From Saprospiraceae bacterium (GTDB lineage Bacteria > Bacteroidota > Bacteroidia > Chitinophagales > Saprospiraceae): a stretch of DNA of 54,277 bases. Location: assembly GCA_013001595.1 (NCBI GenBank), contig JABDMH010000110.1, positions 1 through 54,277 of the forward strand, in the 5' to 3' direction. A program made the position numbers and the translations under genes. A model generated the notes under the pieces. It ran no database searches and had not been told where the DNA came from. It was given only the letters and a program-made list of their open reading frames with translations. Shown here one piece after another: positions 36,769 to 45,577 of this stretch (position 1 is its first letter; each line of letters opens with the position of its first letter).

Positions 36769-38496
36769 ATGTCTTCGCTTCATCTTAAATTACGACCTAA
36801 TTTATGCTGGATTTTAGTATGCATACTGGGTGTTATTCGCATTTATGCCCAGGCACCAATGAGTAGTTCTTCAGCACTGCATCTGAGAAAACCGGTTGAT
36901 TACCCTTTGAGATTGTCTGGAACATTTGGTGAATTGCGATCGGGACATTTCCATACGGGTATTGATATTAAATCGGCTAATGGTCGATCCGGTGATTCGA
37001 TTCTGGCCGTTGCGGATGGAATAGTATCCAGGATTAAAGTTGGAGCTGGAGGTTATGGCAATGCACTATACATCGATCATCCCGGAGGCCTTACCTCTGT
37101 TTATGCTCATCTTTTAGCATTCACTCCAACAATAGACTCATTGGTTGAGCGGTATCAATATGAGCGAGAAAACTTCGAAATTGATATTAGCAAAGGATTG
37201 CCAGAGTTGAGGGTCAAGCAAGGACAACGTATTGCAACTTTGGGTTCGACTGGGCATTCAATGGGACCACATCTTCATTTCGAACTCCGAAACACTGGAT
37301 CAGAGACACCGATTAATCCACTCTTACACTATGAATTGCGCGATAAAATAGCACCCTACATTAATCAAGTTGTAATCTATCACCTGGATCACAATCATCA
37401 ATCTTATCGTAGGACCGATCTCAGCAGGAAATCTTCATGGATGCTCGATGATACCATTGTCATAGATGCATGGAGAATGGGAGTAGGAGTAAATGCCATT
37501 GATCCGCATAACAACAATACCAATAAAAATGGCTTATACGAAGTTGTCTTACAGGTAGATGGTGATACTATTTACCACTCCAGGCTGGACTCAATAGCTT
37601 GGGATGACGGTGACTACTATCCTGTATTTGTTGATCACGCGGAGGCCATCAAAACACGCCGGAAGATTCAAAAGTGTTTTGATGTGAATGAAGGTCTTCG
37701 TGTAGTTCAAGGTCATTCGGGGGCAAGAGGGGTCATTCCACTCTACCGGCATCAAGCTCAGTTCATTTCCTTGACCGTCGCTGATTTTTATGGCAACAGA
37801 TCGGAGGCGACCTTTTGGGCACGAAGGGCTGATGCAATTACTCCTGCCGACTACGAACCGTATCATTACTCGATAGAGCCAGATAAGCCATATCGCATAG
37901 ATACTGGGGGACTTATGGTATATTTCCCGGCAGAATCATTGTATGAGAAGCTGAGGTGCCGGATCGTCATAACACCTGATGAGATGCCATCTATGGGGTA
38001 CAGTAGCATGTTTCACTTACATGACCCTAGTGTTCCATTGAAGCAAGCCTTGCATATATCATTAAGGACTCGAAATATAGCACCTGGCAAGAGGGATCAA
38101 GCAGTTATTGTCGTAGATGCAAACACTAAAAAGCGATCGGCTATTAAGTCCCGTTGGCAGGGCCACTTCTTGTCAGGACAACTACAAGAATTTGGTGTAC
38201 TTAGTGTCGAGGTAGATACGGTGCCTCCCATTATTTTTCTCCTTAGAAGAAGTAATCATGTTGGCAAGGTACATCTGAGATTTCGCATAGAGGATGACTT
38301 GACCCGATCAGGAGAACTTGAATTTAGGGGTGAGCTAGATGGTCAATGGATTCTAGGACATCATGAGCTCAAATCTAGCAGCATATCCTATGAAATAGAT
38401 AAATCTGATTGGGATATTGGTGAACATCTTTTCAGATTGGCCGTTACGGACATAGCGAACAATACAAAAGACTATGTTATTAGATTTCTTAATTGA
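36769..38496 (+). CDS. secreted M23-family metallopeptidase
   Basis: A 575-residue exported protein; signal peptide at about residues 1-28 (ending YAQA). The LytM/M23 domain (about 45-200) has the zinc motifs [11 protein letters not shown] (HxxxD) and the closing GPHLHFELR (HxH), typical of glycyl-glycine or DD-endopeptidases that cut peptidoglycan crosslinks. All expected zinc ligands are visible, so it is probably active. The C-terminal 370 residues are beta-rich, of unknown family. Start is 2 bp after the meaB stop. Confidence 0.9.
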   Translation: MSSLHLKLRPNLCWILVCILGVIRIYAQAPMSSSSALHLRKPVDYPLRLSGTFGELRSGHFHTGIDIKSANGRSGDSILAVADGIVSRIKVGAGGYGNALYIDHPGGLTSVYAHLLAFTPTIDSLVERYQYERENFEIDISKGLPELRVKQGQRIATLGSTGHSMGPHLHFELRNTGSETPINPLLHYELRDKIAPYINQVVIYHLDHNHQSYRRTDLSRKSSWMLDDTIVIDAWRMGVGVNAIDPHNNNTNKNGLYEVVLQVDGDTIYHSRLDSIAWDDGDYYPVFVDHAEAIKTRRKIQKCFDVNEGLRVVQGHSGARGVIPLYRHQAQFISLTVADFYGNRSEATFWARRADAITPADYEPYHYSIEPDKPYRIDTGGLMVYFPAESLYEKLRCRIVITPDEMPSMGYSSMFHLHDPSVPLKQALHISLRTRNIAPGKRDQAVIVVDANTKKRSAIKSRWQGHFLSGQLQEFGVLSVEVDTVPPIIFLLRRSNHVGKVHLRFRIEDDLTRSGELEFRGELDGQWILGHHELKSSSISYEIDKSDWDIGEHLFRLAVTDIANNTKDYVIRFLN

Positions 38497-38503
38497 CACA
38501 TTT

Positions 38504-38983
38504 ATGGCCGAAATACATCAAACACATTTAGCTGTTGGTGATGATGCACCAGATTTTTCTTGCCCAGATCAAGAGGGCAATATGGTTTCTCTTTCTGATT
38601 TCAGGGGAGAGAAGCTGGTCCTATTTTTTTATCCCCGAGATAATACGCCGGGCTGCACTGCAGAAGCCTGCAGTCTTCGCGATCACTATGGTGAACTAAA
38701 GGAAGCGGGTTATGCACTATTGGGTGTTAGCGCTGACTCCCAGCGGAAACATCAAAATTTTATCAAAAAATTTGATCTTCCCTTCCCACTCTTAGCTGAT
38801 ATAGACAAAGAGGTAATCAATGCTTATGGTGTCTGGGGACCAAAGAAATTTATGGGTAAATCTTTCGAAGGGATCTTACGCACCACTTTCATCATTGACG
38901 GTGATGGTAAGATATTGAGGATCTTAAAGAAAGTTAAAACTAAAGACCACGCTTCCCAGATATTGTCGGAAGATGATGGATAA
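38504..38983 (+). CDS. bcp: thiol peroxidase, Bcp/PrxQ-type peroxiredoxin
   Basis: A 159-residue peroxiredoxin from ATG 38504 ([18 protein letters not shown]). An upstream in-frame ATG at 38474 overlaps the M23 gene and adds a non-homologous tail. [19 protein letters not shown] holds the peroxidatic Cys (PGCT) and the resolving Cys five residues later, the PrxQ/Bcp arrangement. It reduces H2O2 and organic hydroperoxides with thioredoxin. Its end overlaps the start of the next gene by 11 bp. Confidence 0.94.
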   Translation: MAEIHQTHLAVGDDAPDFSCPDQEGNMVSLSDFRGEKLVLFFYPRDNTPGCTAEACSLRDHYGELKEAGYALLGVSADSQRKHQNFIKKFDLPFPLLADIDKEVINAYGVWGPKKFMGKSFEGILRTTFIIDGDGKILRILKKVKTKDHASQILSEDDG

Positions 38984-40025
38984 GTCGTTAAGTAGTATTA
39001 AGAACTACACGTTGGAGTTGTGTATAGTTTTGATATTGTTCAGTTCCTGTCGAGTAAGACCAGCGCATCACATTTCTCCTCACTCATCTATTCCTGACTA
39101 TAGTCAGGCAAGCTATTGGGCAGCATTACCTACTGAGAAGGATTTGGCAGACGAGGTGCCCAGTGATGCTTTTCAGGATCAGCAGTCGGAGAGTGAGGTG
39201 GATGTATTCTTTCTACATCCCACCACTTATACAGGAGATAAAGGTCAAAACTTTTGGAACTCACCCATCGATGACAAGGGCGTCCAGAATAAAACTGATG
39301 CTACTGCAATCCTTCATCAAGCGAGTATCTTCAATGCTGCTGGTAGAGTCTTTGCACCGAGATATCGACAAGCGCACTTAAGATCCTATTTTGACAAGAA
39401 GCATCCTAAGTCCGTTGAGGCTGCTTTTGAATTGGCATATGCAGATGTAAAGCGTGCCTTCACCTACTACCTGCAGCATTACAATGGGGACAGACCCCTC
39501 ATTATCGCCGCCCATAGTCAAGGCACTGGTCATGCGGCAAGATTGTTAAAGGAGTTTTTTGATGGCACAGAATTGTATGAGCAGTTGGTTGTCGCCTACT
39601 TAGTCGGCCTCCCCATTCCCCGGGGATACTTTAACAACATTGCTCTATGTAGCGAGCCGACCCAGACGCATTGCTTCTGCTCATGGCGTACTTTCAAGCG
39701 AGGGTATATGCCAAGGAGATTCCCTAAAGGCGATTCCATAGCCGTAGTAAATCCGCTGAGCTGGCAGGTAGATACTACCTATGTTCCAAAGAGTATGAAT
39801 AAGGGTGGTGTCCTTAGGGACTTTCATGCGGGCACCCAGGTAGCATTGACAGATGCACAAATTGTCAATGGTGTGTTATGGGCTAGTAAGCCGAAGTTTC
39901 CTGGAAGTATCCTACTGACCATTAAGAACTACCACGTTGGTGACTACAACCTCTATTGGGTAAATGTAAGGGAGAACGCTTCACAACGCGCTGATGCCTA
40001 TTTGTCGACCCTGTCTGGTGAATGA
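38973..40025 (+). CDS. DUF3089 lipoprotein with alpha/beta-hydrolase fold
   Basis: A 350-residue protein. It has a lipoprotein signal ([14 protein letters not shown], Cys at about residue 26) and the DUF3089 pattern: [15 protein letters not shown], an [36 protein letters not shown] segment holding the GxSxG-like elbow (AHSQG), and a C-terminal VNPLSWQ. Probably an esterase or thioesterase at the envelope; substrate unknown. Translation probably couples to bcp through the 11-bp overlap. Start could be ATG 38973 or 38976. Confidence 0.87.
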   Translation: MMDKSLSSIKNYTLELCIVLILFSSCRVRPAHHISPHSSIPDYSQASYWAALPTEKDLADEVPSDAFQDQQSESEVDVFFLHPTTYTGDKGQNFWNSPIDDKGVQNKTDATAILHQASIFNAAGRVFAPRYRQAHLRSYFDKKHPKSVEAAFELAYADVKRAFTYYLQHYNGDRPLIIAAHSQGTGHAARLLKEFFDGTELYEQLVVAYLVGLPIPRGYFNNIALCSEPTQTHCFCSWRTFKRGYMPRRFPKGDSIAVVNPLSWQVDTTYVPKSMNKGGVLRDFHAGTQVALTDAQIVNGVLWASKPKFPGSILLTIKNYHVGDYNLYWVNVRENASQRADAYLSTLSGE

Positions 40026-40080
40026 CCATGATTCACCCAGTTCATGACATCGCTCAGTCTACATGACCGCCCTGACTCCA

Positions 40081-40125
40081 GGGATTCGTAAACCCGAAGC
40101 AAAGCGAAGGGATTGGTAAGCCCCT
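40081..40125. repeat. 45-bp flanking repeat, copy 1
   Basis: This 45-bp block (beginning GGGATTCGTAAACCCGAAG) recurs at 40691-40735 with about 41 of 45 positions identical. The two copies bracket the whole 91-bp repeat field 610 bp apart, in the same orientation. Confidence 0.7.
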
Positions 40126-40157
40126 TCACGGATGGAAATTTGGAGATATTTCGCCAG

Positions 40158-40310
40158 AGCTTGCCAATCCCTACGGGGCTTGGGAATCTCTTAGCATATA
40201 ACCTGCCTTCGATTTCGCTAAGCTGCACTCAGGCTGACTGGAGAGGAGTATTGCGAGTAAAGGATTGGTAAATTGAATCTCTTAGTATATAACCTGCCTT
40301 CGATTTCCCT
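40158..40310. repeat. first 91-bp repeat pair
   Basis: Two units start at 40184 and 40275 (GAATCTCTTAG), exactly 91 bp apart; the second diverges after about 35 bp. The unit holds CCTGCCTTCGATTTCGCTA, then a GCTGCACTCAGGCTGAC block and a GGATTGGTAAATT end. A 33-bp lead-in (AGCTTGCCAATCCC at 40158) also precedes the second pair at 40467. Confidence 0.7.
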
Positions 40311-40466
40311 ATGCCGCCTATCTATGACAGATTTCATAAGTTGCAGTAGTTCAGGTATCCAACAACAGAAGACAATTTTCAAAGCAATCAAAGTCAAGCT
40401 GAGTGGAGTGCAACGCAATCGAAGCCCATTTGTACGCCCAACCCTTGGATTTCTCGATGTTTCACT

Positions 40467-40675
40467 AGCTTGCTAATCCCCATGGGGCTCGGGAATCTCT
40501 TAGCATATAACCTGCCTTGGATTTCGCTAAGCTGCACTCAGGCTGACCGCATAGGGGTTTTACGAGGAAATGATTGGTAAAGTGAATCTCTTAGCATTTA
40601 ACCTGCCTTCGATTTCGCTGTGCTGCACTCAGGCTGACCGCCGAGGGTATTATAAGTAAATGATTGGTAAATTGA
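40467..40675. repeat. second 91-bp repeat pair
   Basis: Units start at 40493 and 40584, again 91 bp apart, with the same lead-in (AGCTTGCTAATCCC at 40467) as the first pair. Identity between units is high but not perfect. Between the pairs (about 40311-40466) is diverged sequence containing a reverse-complement-like version of part of the unit. No open frame of note. Confidence 0.7.
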
Positions 40676-40690
40676 CGGGATAGAATCTGG

Positions 40691-40735
40691 GGGATTCTTA
40701 AGCCCGAAGCTAAGCCAAGGGATTGGTAAGCCCCT
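40691..40735. repeat. 45-bp flanking repeat, copy 2
   Basis: Direct copy of 40081-40125 (about 41 of 45 positions), at the right edge of the repeat field. The rest of the 40026-40848 gap shows no gene. Confidence 0.7.
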
Positions 40736-40848
40736 GCAAGATCACCGAATTTATATATGCTAGCCTGCCCATTCCTGTGTGCTGGGGATTATCTCACCCT
40801 GCCGTAGGTCATAATTTTGGTCTTTGTAAAGAAATAGGATGCTTACTA

Positions 40849-41409
40849 TCAGAATTTAGGAGTGGCGTAGAAAACGGGAATAAACGCCATGGCAATTTTA
40901 GTCGGTATGGAGATTTCAGTATCAAGGTCGTCCTCTATGACCCAATCTCTTAATTCACCTTCCCAAGCTGTAAAAATCTGCATGGTGCCATGGCGATCGC
41001 CTGTAGTGGACCACTCTTCCAAAATGTTGGACCAGTTGCTTTTTACATCGATCCGGACATCGCCATTTTTAATCTCCCACTGCCGCCAGTCATCTTTCCA
41101 TACTGTACGTATAGTGATGATTTGATTGTCAGATCTCAATTCCCATAAGTTGGCGTCATTATTCCATTTGGTCTTGATTTGACCACTCAATTCACCAATG
41201 CGAAAATCCCATTCTGTCCAGTCTCCTCTCATTTGCCATCGCATGGTGATTTCACCCTCAAATTCTTCATTTTCACCATAGATAATCCATTCGCTAAAGG
41301 AGTCATCCCATTTGGTAGAAAGGCCTGCCAGTCGTTGCGCAGAGATCTTTACAGCTAAAGCGCCGAAAACAATGATTAAGAGCGTGATTCTATACTTGGG
41401 GAATAGCAT
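40849..41409 (-). CDS. secreted protein of six ~23-residue Trp repeats
   Basis: A 186-residue protein with a signal peptide (about 1-25, ending KISAQ). The mature part consists of six repeats of 22-24 residues, each with two tryptophans mostly seven apart: W34/W41, W58/W67, W82/W89, W104/W111, W126/W133 and W149/W156. Each repeat then runs into a short alternating beta strand (for example EFEGEITMRW, GDVRIDVKSNW). This predicts a beta-solenoid or meander with stacked Trp. No named family is recognised. It lies beside the repeat field, convergent with the DUF3089 gene. Confidence 0.75.
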   Translation of the reverse strand: MLFPKYRITLLIIVFGALAVKISAQRLAGLSTKWDDSFSEWIIYGENEEFEGEITMRWQMRGDWTEWDFRIGELSGQIKTKWNNDANLWELRSDNQIITIRTVWKDDWRQWEIKNGDVRIDVKSNWSNILEEWSTTGDRHGTMQIFTAWEGELRDWVIEDDLDTEISIPTKIAMAFIPVFYATPKF

Positions 41410-41569
41410 ATGTCAACTGTACAATAGCATTCGTCAAGCAATAGTTCGATCTAGAAAGGCTGAATCACATACAAAGGACCAATGCGAATCCTTTATCTAC
41501 CCCACAAAATCCATCTTACCGCAAGGCAAACCATACAGAGGAAGGACTAAACAATGGCAGAGATTCCTG

Positions 41570-41944
41570 CTAGAAGGGGAGATCGTCATCGTCTGCAGCG
41601 TTATCAAATACCGGTTCGGTTGAGGCATCTGGAAATTCGTCACCTGCTGCAGGAGGTGGAACAATGACCACGTCTTCTACGGCTTTTTCGATCTTCCATG
41701 CATTGAGATTGGTAAAGTACTTATCATTCCACTCTCTTCCCCTCAAGTCAAAGTGTACTTTCAGCCGATCACCTTCATTGAAATTATCTACCAATCCGCA
41801 GCGATCCTGAGTCAGTTGGAACTTGATATACTGCATGTAATTGTTAGAATTCACTTCAATGACAAATTCACGGGCCTGAAAAGTGGCGGTCTTATTTTCA
41901 GTGTCAAAGATGCGGTGGAGCTTCCCTTCGATTTCAAACGACAT
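41570..41944 (-). CDS. DUF3127 protein with an SSB-like acidic tail
   Basis: A 124-residue protein. Residues 1-90 match DUF3127 (MSFEIEGKLHRIFDTENKTATFQAREFVIEV, CGLVDNFNEGDRLKVHFDLRGREW), a Bacteroidota OB-fold-like family. A Pro/Ala linker leads to a C-terminal acidic tail ending DDDDLPF, closely resembling the DDDIPF tip with which SSB recruits repair and replication proteins. A single-stranded nucleic-acid-binding role is plausible from the fold and tail, but unproven. Confidence 0.88.
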   Translation of the reverse strand: MSFEIEGKLHRIFDTENKTATFQAREFVIEVNSNNYMQYIKFQLTQDRCGLVDNFNEGDRLKVHFDLRGREWNDKYFTNLNAWKIEKAVEDVVIVPPPAAGDEFPDASTEPVFDNAADDDDLPF

Positions 41945-42017
41945 ATGACATCTTATGTTAGTGTGAAAAACTCAAATGTAAGAAATGTCATATTAGTTTT
42001 TACACAATATTAGAGAT

Positions 42018-42377
42018 TTATCCGAGTCTGTGCACATCAGAAGGGGTATGACAAAAAACTGCATGGCGACCCCGCATCGCAATCGGAGATCTGATAATAT
42101 CGGGATTGAACCGCAGAATCTTCACCCAGCTTTCGTCGTCAAATTCTCGACCCCTGATATGTAGCTGATAATACGGATGGCTTTTATCTAGTAGATCTTT
42201 GGGATGACAGTCCAGCGCATTGAGGATTCCTTTCCAATCAGTTTCTGTGGAGGGGGTTTGACCATAAGCATAAGACCTAACATGTCGACTTAAACCTCGT
42301 GCCATGGCTATCGTCTGGCGATCATTTCTTCTGTCAGGATGATAATAAATAAGTATTTCTCTTGTATTTTTCTTCAT
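42018..42377 (-). CDS. ArsC/Spx-fold protein lacking the catalytic cysteine
   Basis: I take ATG 42377 (MKKNTREILIYYHPDRRNDRQTI), giving about 119 residues; an upstream ATG adds 17 unconvincing residues. The fold is that of the arsenate-reductase/Spx thioredoxin-like group. The end RFNPDIIRSPIAMRGRHAVFCHTPSDVHRL matches the ArsC-like RPIAxRG region. In true ArsC the N-terminal strand is followed by a catalytic Cys; here the segment is YYHPDRRNDR with none. It may be a binding or regulatory protein, not a reductase. Confidence 0.75.
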   Translation of the reverse strand: MKKNTREILIYYHPDRRNDRQTIAMARGLSRHVRSYAYGQTPSTETDWKGILNALDCHPKDLLDKSHPYYQLHIRGREFDDESWVKILRFNPDIIRSPIAMRGRHAVFCHTPSDVHRLG

Positions 42378-42542
42378 CACGGAATATTTGTTTGAATATA
42401 CACAAATTGGAGAGTGTATGCAACGCATGGTTCAGAATTGATGGCTATGTTCCAAATTCGTCTTTTTTTCGAGCAGATTGCTCTTGGGAGGAACCGATTG
42501 AGTCATATCAAAGGCCCCAGCCCCCTAATGACTAATAGCACC

Positions 42543-44009
42543 TCAATAAGCCTTTGCAAACAGAACCCTTCTGCTGGAAGGAGCTCCCGTGAGGATGCAT
42601 GAGCCATTCTCCAATGGTTGATCATTCGGGATGCAACGAATGGTGGCCTTAGTCAGCTCTTTGATGCGCTTTTCTGTTTCCGATGTACCATCCCAATGTG
42701 CACTGATAAAGCCACCCTCTTCTTCCAAGGTCTCTTGAAAGGTATCCCAATCGTCCACTTGTCGCCAATGGTCTTTGCGGAACTGCAATGAGCGCGCGTA
42801 AAGGTTATCCTGAATTTCTGAGAGTAATGCTGGAATGTATTGGTGAATCTGATCAAGTGGAATTTGTGTTTTCTCTTTAGTGTCTCTTCGGGCTACTTCT
42901 ACCACACTTTTTTCCAAATCGCGCATGCCTATTCCAATACGTACGGGGATTCCCATCATCTCATACTCTGCAAATTTGAAACCAGGTCTCTTTTTCGGAT
43001 CGTCATCTATTTTGACAGAAACACCCAATTGACCTAATTGACGCTTGATATCTTCCGCTACTTCGGCAATGGTCTCATTGGGCTTTGGAATGGGTACGAT
43101 CACCACTTGCGTTGGGGCGAGCTTAGGAGGAAGCACCAAGCCGTCGTCGTCCGAGTGTGTCATAATTAAACCACCGATAAGTCGAGTAGAGACGCCCCAG
43201 GATGTGGCCCAAACGTAGCTCTCTTTGTTATCCTGATTCAGGAATTTGACATCAAAAGCCTTGGCAAAATTTTGACCGAGGAAATGTGAGGTGCCAGCTT
43301 GTAAAGCTTTTCCATCTTGCATCAAGGCTTCTATGGTCATCGTATCAACCGCTCCTGCGAACCTTTCAGTTTCGGTTTTTGATCCCTGAACGACCGGCAT
43401 GGCCATATAATCTTGAGCGAAAGAGGCATAGACCTCCTGCATTTGTTTGGCCTCTGCGATTGCCTCTTCTTTGGTGGCATGGGCAGTATGTCCCTCCTGC
43501 CACAGAAATTCAGCGGTGCGAAGGAAGAATCGTGTACGCATTTCCCAGCGTACCACATTTGCCCATTGATTGACGAGCAGTGGCAGATCGCGATAGGAAC
43601 TGATCCAATCGCGATAGGTATTCCAGATTATGGTTTCAGAAGTAGGGCGCACAATCAGTTCTTCCTCCAGCTTTGCATCAGGATCGACCACGATACCTTC
43701 TCCGTCAGCCCCCTTCTTCAAGCGATAGTGTGTCACCACAGCGCACTCTTTGGCAAAACCTTCCACATGGTCAGCCTCCCTACTCAAAAAACTCTTGGGG
43801 ATAAATAAGGGGAAGTAAGCATTGACATGCCCCGTATCCTTAAACATGGCATCCAATTGGGCTTGCATCTTTTCCCAGATGGCAAAACCATAAGGTTTGA
43901 TGACCATACACCCTCGGACTGCCGAATGTTCTGCTAGTCCTGCTTTCTTTACAATATCGTTGTACCACTGTGAATAATCGTCAGCCCTAGCGGTTATCTC
44001 CTTGGCCAT
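42543..44009 (-). CDS. proS: prolyl-tRNA synthetase, archaeal/eukaryal-type
   Basis: A 488-residue class II aminoacyl-tRNA synthetase, normal length for the ProS3 type without the editing insertion. Motif regions: [35 protein letters not shown], and [25 protein letters not shown] (motif 2). The anticodon-binding domain is at about 290-400 ([31 protein letters not shown]). The C-terminus ends in the type-3 zinc-domain-like region with [17 protein letters not shown]. It charges tRNA-Pro. Confidence 0.96.
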   Translation of the reverse strand: MAKEITARADDYSQWYNDIVKKAGLAEHSAVRGCMVIKPYGFAIWEKMQAQLDAMFKDTGHVNAYFPLFIPKSFLSREADHVEGFAKECAVVTHYRLKKGADGEGIVVDPDAKLEEELIVRPTSETIIWNTYRDWISSYRDLPLLVNQWANVVRWEMRTRFFLRTAEFLWQEGHTAHATKEEAIAEAKQMQEVYASFAQDYMAMPVVQGSKTETERFAGAVDTMTIEALMQDGKALQAGTSHFLGQNFAKAFDVKFLNQDNKESYVWATSWGVSTRLIGGLIMTHSDDDGLVLPPKLAPTQVVIVPIPKPNETIAEVAEDIKRQLGQLGVSVKIDDDPKKRPGFKFAEYEMMGIPVRIGIGMRDLEKSVVEVARRDTKEKTQIPLDQIHQYIPALLSEIQDNLYARSLQFRKDHWRQVDDWDTFQETLEEEGGFISAHWDGTSETEKRIKELTKATIRCIPNDQPLENGSCILTGAPSSRRVLFAKAY

Positions 44010-44243
44010 AAGTATCTAAAAATGAGAAATTTAAGAAGTTGTGAAGGTGTCTATTAAGGATTTGTTAATATGAAACTAATTGACCTCGATTCTTGTCTTA
44101 ATAGTGATGTTTGGATATAGTTCAATAACAATTAACAAGTTACTTTTAAACTTTAAAACATCATTAACAGGAAATAAGGGCCAAAAGTAATAAATTTAGA
44201 TTTTGAAGAGCATCACGGTAATCATAAGCTAAAACATTACACA

Positions 44244-45467
44244 ATGAAAAGGTACGCAGTAAAAATCAGCTCAATGTTCCTCCTGGCATGGATGGCATCA
44301 TTTGTAGCTACGGCACAATTTGATGATATATACTTTGATCCAGAGGCGGATGAGCTCTATGTAGATACGTACGAGGACAAAGGTGGAGACACCTACGTGA
44401 CCGAAGATTACTACTACGACGATGATGAATATGATTACTACGATGATCAGGATTACTACTATTCATCAAGGATTAGGAGATTTAATCGCCCATCACGATC
44501 TTTTGGTTTCTATGATCCATTCTTCTACGATCCCTTTTTTATCGATCCGTTCTTCGCTCGACCTGGTCTTTCTCTGAATTTCGGGTTTGGCAACGGATTC
44601 AACCGTTGGAATCGCTGGAACAGATATGCATATGGGTACGATCCCTTCTCTTATAATCCATTCTTTGGAGGTTCAAGATTTAATTCGCTCGCGTGCTATT
44701 TCGGATCTCCTATAGGTGGATTTGGCTACAACAGCTTCTACGGTGGCGGATTTGGGTATGGAAGAAACATATACAACGTCAATAACTTTTACGGTGGCAG
44801 CGGATATTATGAATCATTCCAGCCTGTATATGGCAGCAACAGCAGGGGCACATATTATGGTGCAAGAAGATCTGGTGCCGTTTCAGCCGCACCAGGGCAA
44901 ACCATTAGAGCTCCTCGAGTAAATAATACCCGTGCGATCAGTAGCTCGTCTGGTGATGCCATTCGAAAGTCAGGAACAAGCAGGTCAAATGTATCGAGAT
45001 CGGTCGATGGCATTAATAGAACTAGGACAGTGAATGAAAGTGCTCGTACCTATCGCACTCCACGCACCGTTACAAAAAGATACGAGGGAACTGTGCGCAA
45101 ACCTAGTAGCAGTTCAAATCGAAGATATGCGCCTACATCTTCAAGCTCTAGGACGATAGATCGAAACAATCAGGCAAGGGTAAATCGATCTGCTACACGT
45201 AGTACGCCGCGCAGCACTTATAAACCAAGTACTTCCGCTAGGAAATCTTACACGCCCAATAGGTCTAGTACACCACGAAGGAGCTATACACCAAGTAGGT
45301 CAAGTACGCAAAATCGAAGCTATACACCAAGAAGGTCTAGCAACTCGAATCGGAGCTATACACCGAGTAGGTCTAGTTCTCCAAGTAGAAGTTACTCACC
45401 AAGTAGCTCATCAAGGAGTAGCAGTACACCTTCAAGGAGTAGCAGCTCGTCATCAAGACGGAGGTAA
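44244..45467 (+). CDS. secreted low-complexity Tyr/Gly- and Arg/Ser-rich protein
   Basis: A 407-residue exported protein. After a signal peptide (about 1-25, ending VATAQ) come three zones: an acidic Asp/Tyr zone (about 35-75, YYYDDDEYDYYDD), a Phe/Tyr/Gly/Asn zone (about 80-210, with NPFF, DPFF and GFGYG motifs), and a basic Arg/Ser/Thr/Pro zone (about 215-407) with at least eight RSYTPSRSS-like repeats ending in SSRRR. No catalytic domain. The split into acidic aromatic and basic parts suggests a sticky or phase-separating surface or matrix polymer; that is inference. A hairpin terminator follows. Confidence 0.75.
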   Translation: MKRYAVKISSMFLLAWMASFVATAQFDDIYFDPEADELYVDTYEDKGGDTYVTEDYYYDDDEYDYYDDQDYYYSSRIRRFNRPSRSFGFYDPFFYDPFFIDPFFARPGLSLNFGFGNGFNRWNRWNRYAYGYDPFSYNPFFGGSRFNSLACYFGSPIGGFGYNSFYGGGFGYGRNIYNVNNFYGGSGYYESFQPVYGSNSRGTYYGARRSGAVSAAPGQTIRAPRVNNTRAISSSSGDAIRKSGTSRSNVSRSVDGINRTRTVNESARTYRTPRTVTKRYEGTVRKPSSSSNRRYAPTSSSSRTIDRNNQARVNRSATRSTPRSTYKPSTSARKSYTPNRSSTPRRSYTPSRSSTQNRSYTPRRSSNSNRSYTPSRSSSPSRSYSPSSSSRSSSTPSRSSSSSSRRR

Positions 45468-45494
45468 CAGTAGTTTTTTAAAAATATTTTGAAA

Positions 45495-45533
45495 GTGGGT
45501 GGGGCTTGGACATAAAGTTGCCACCCATTTTTT
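45495..45533 (+). terminator. intrinsic terminator after the low-complexity protein
   Basis: GTGGGTGG at 45495-45502 pairs with CCACCCAT at 45521-45528 (one G-U pair), followed directly by a T run to 45533. It separates the upstream gene from the outer-membrane protein gene. Confidence 0.8.
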
Positions 45534-45577
45534 ATAGACCTAAGACAAGAATTTAAGTGAAAGAGAAAGTAAGCATC

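Noticed and set aside
40158-40675. 91-bp repeats as a CRISPR array
   Set aside because: Units are too long, lack unique spacers and regular short repeats, and no cas genes are nearby.
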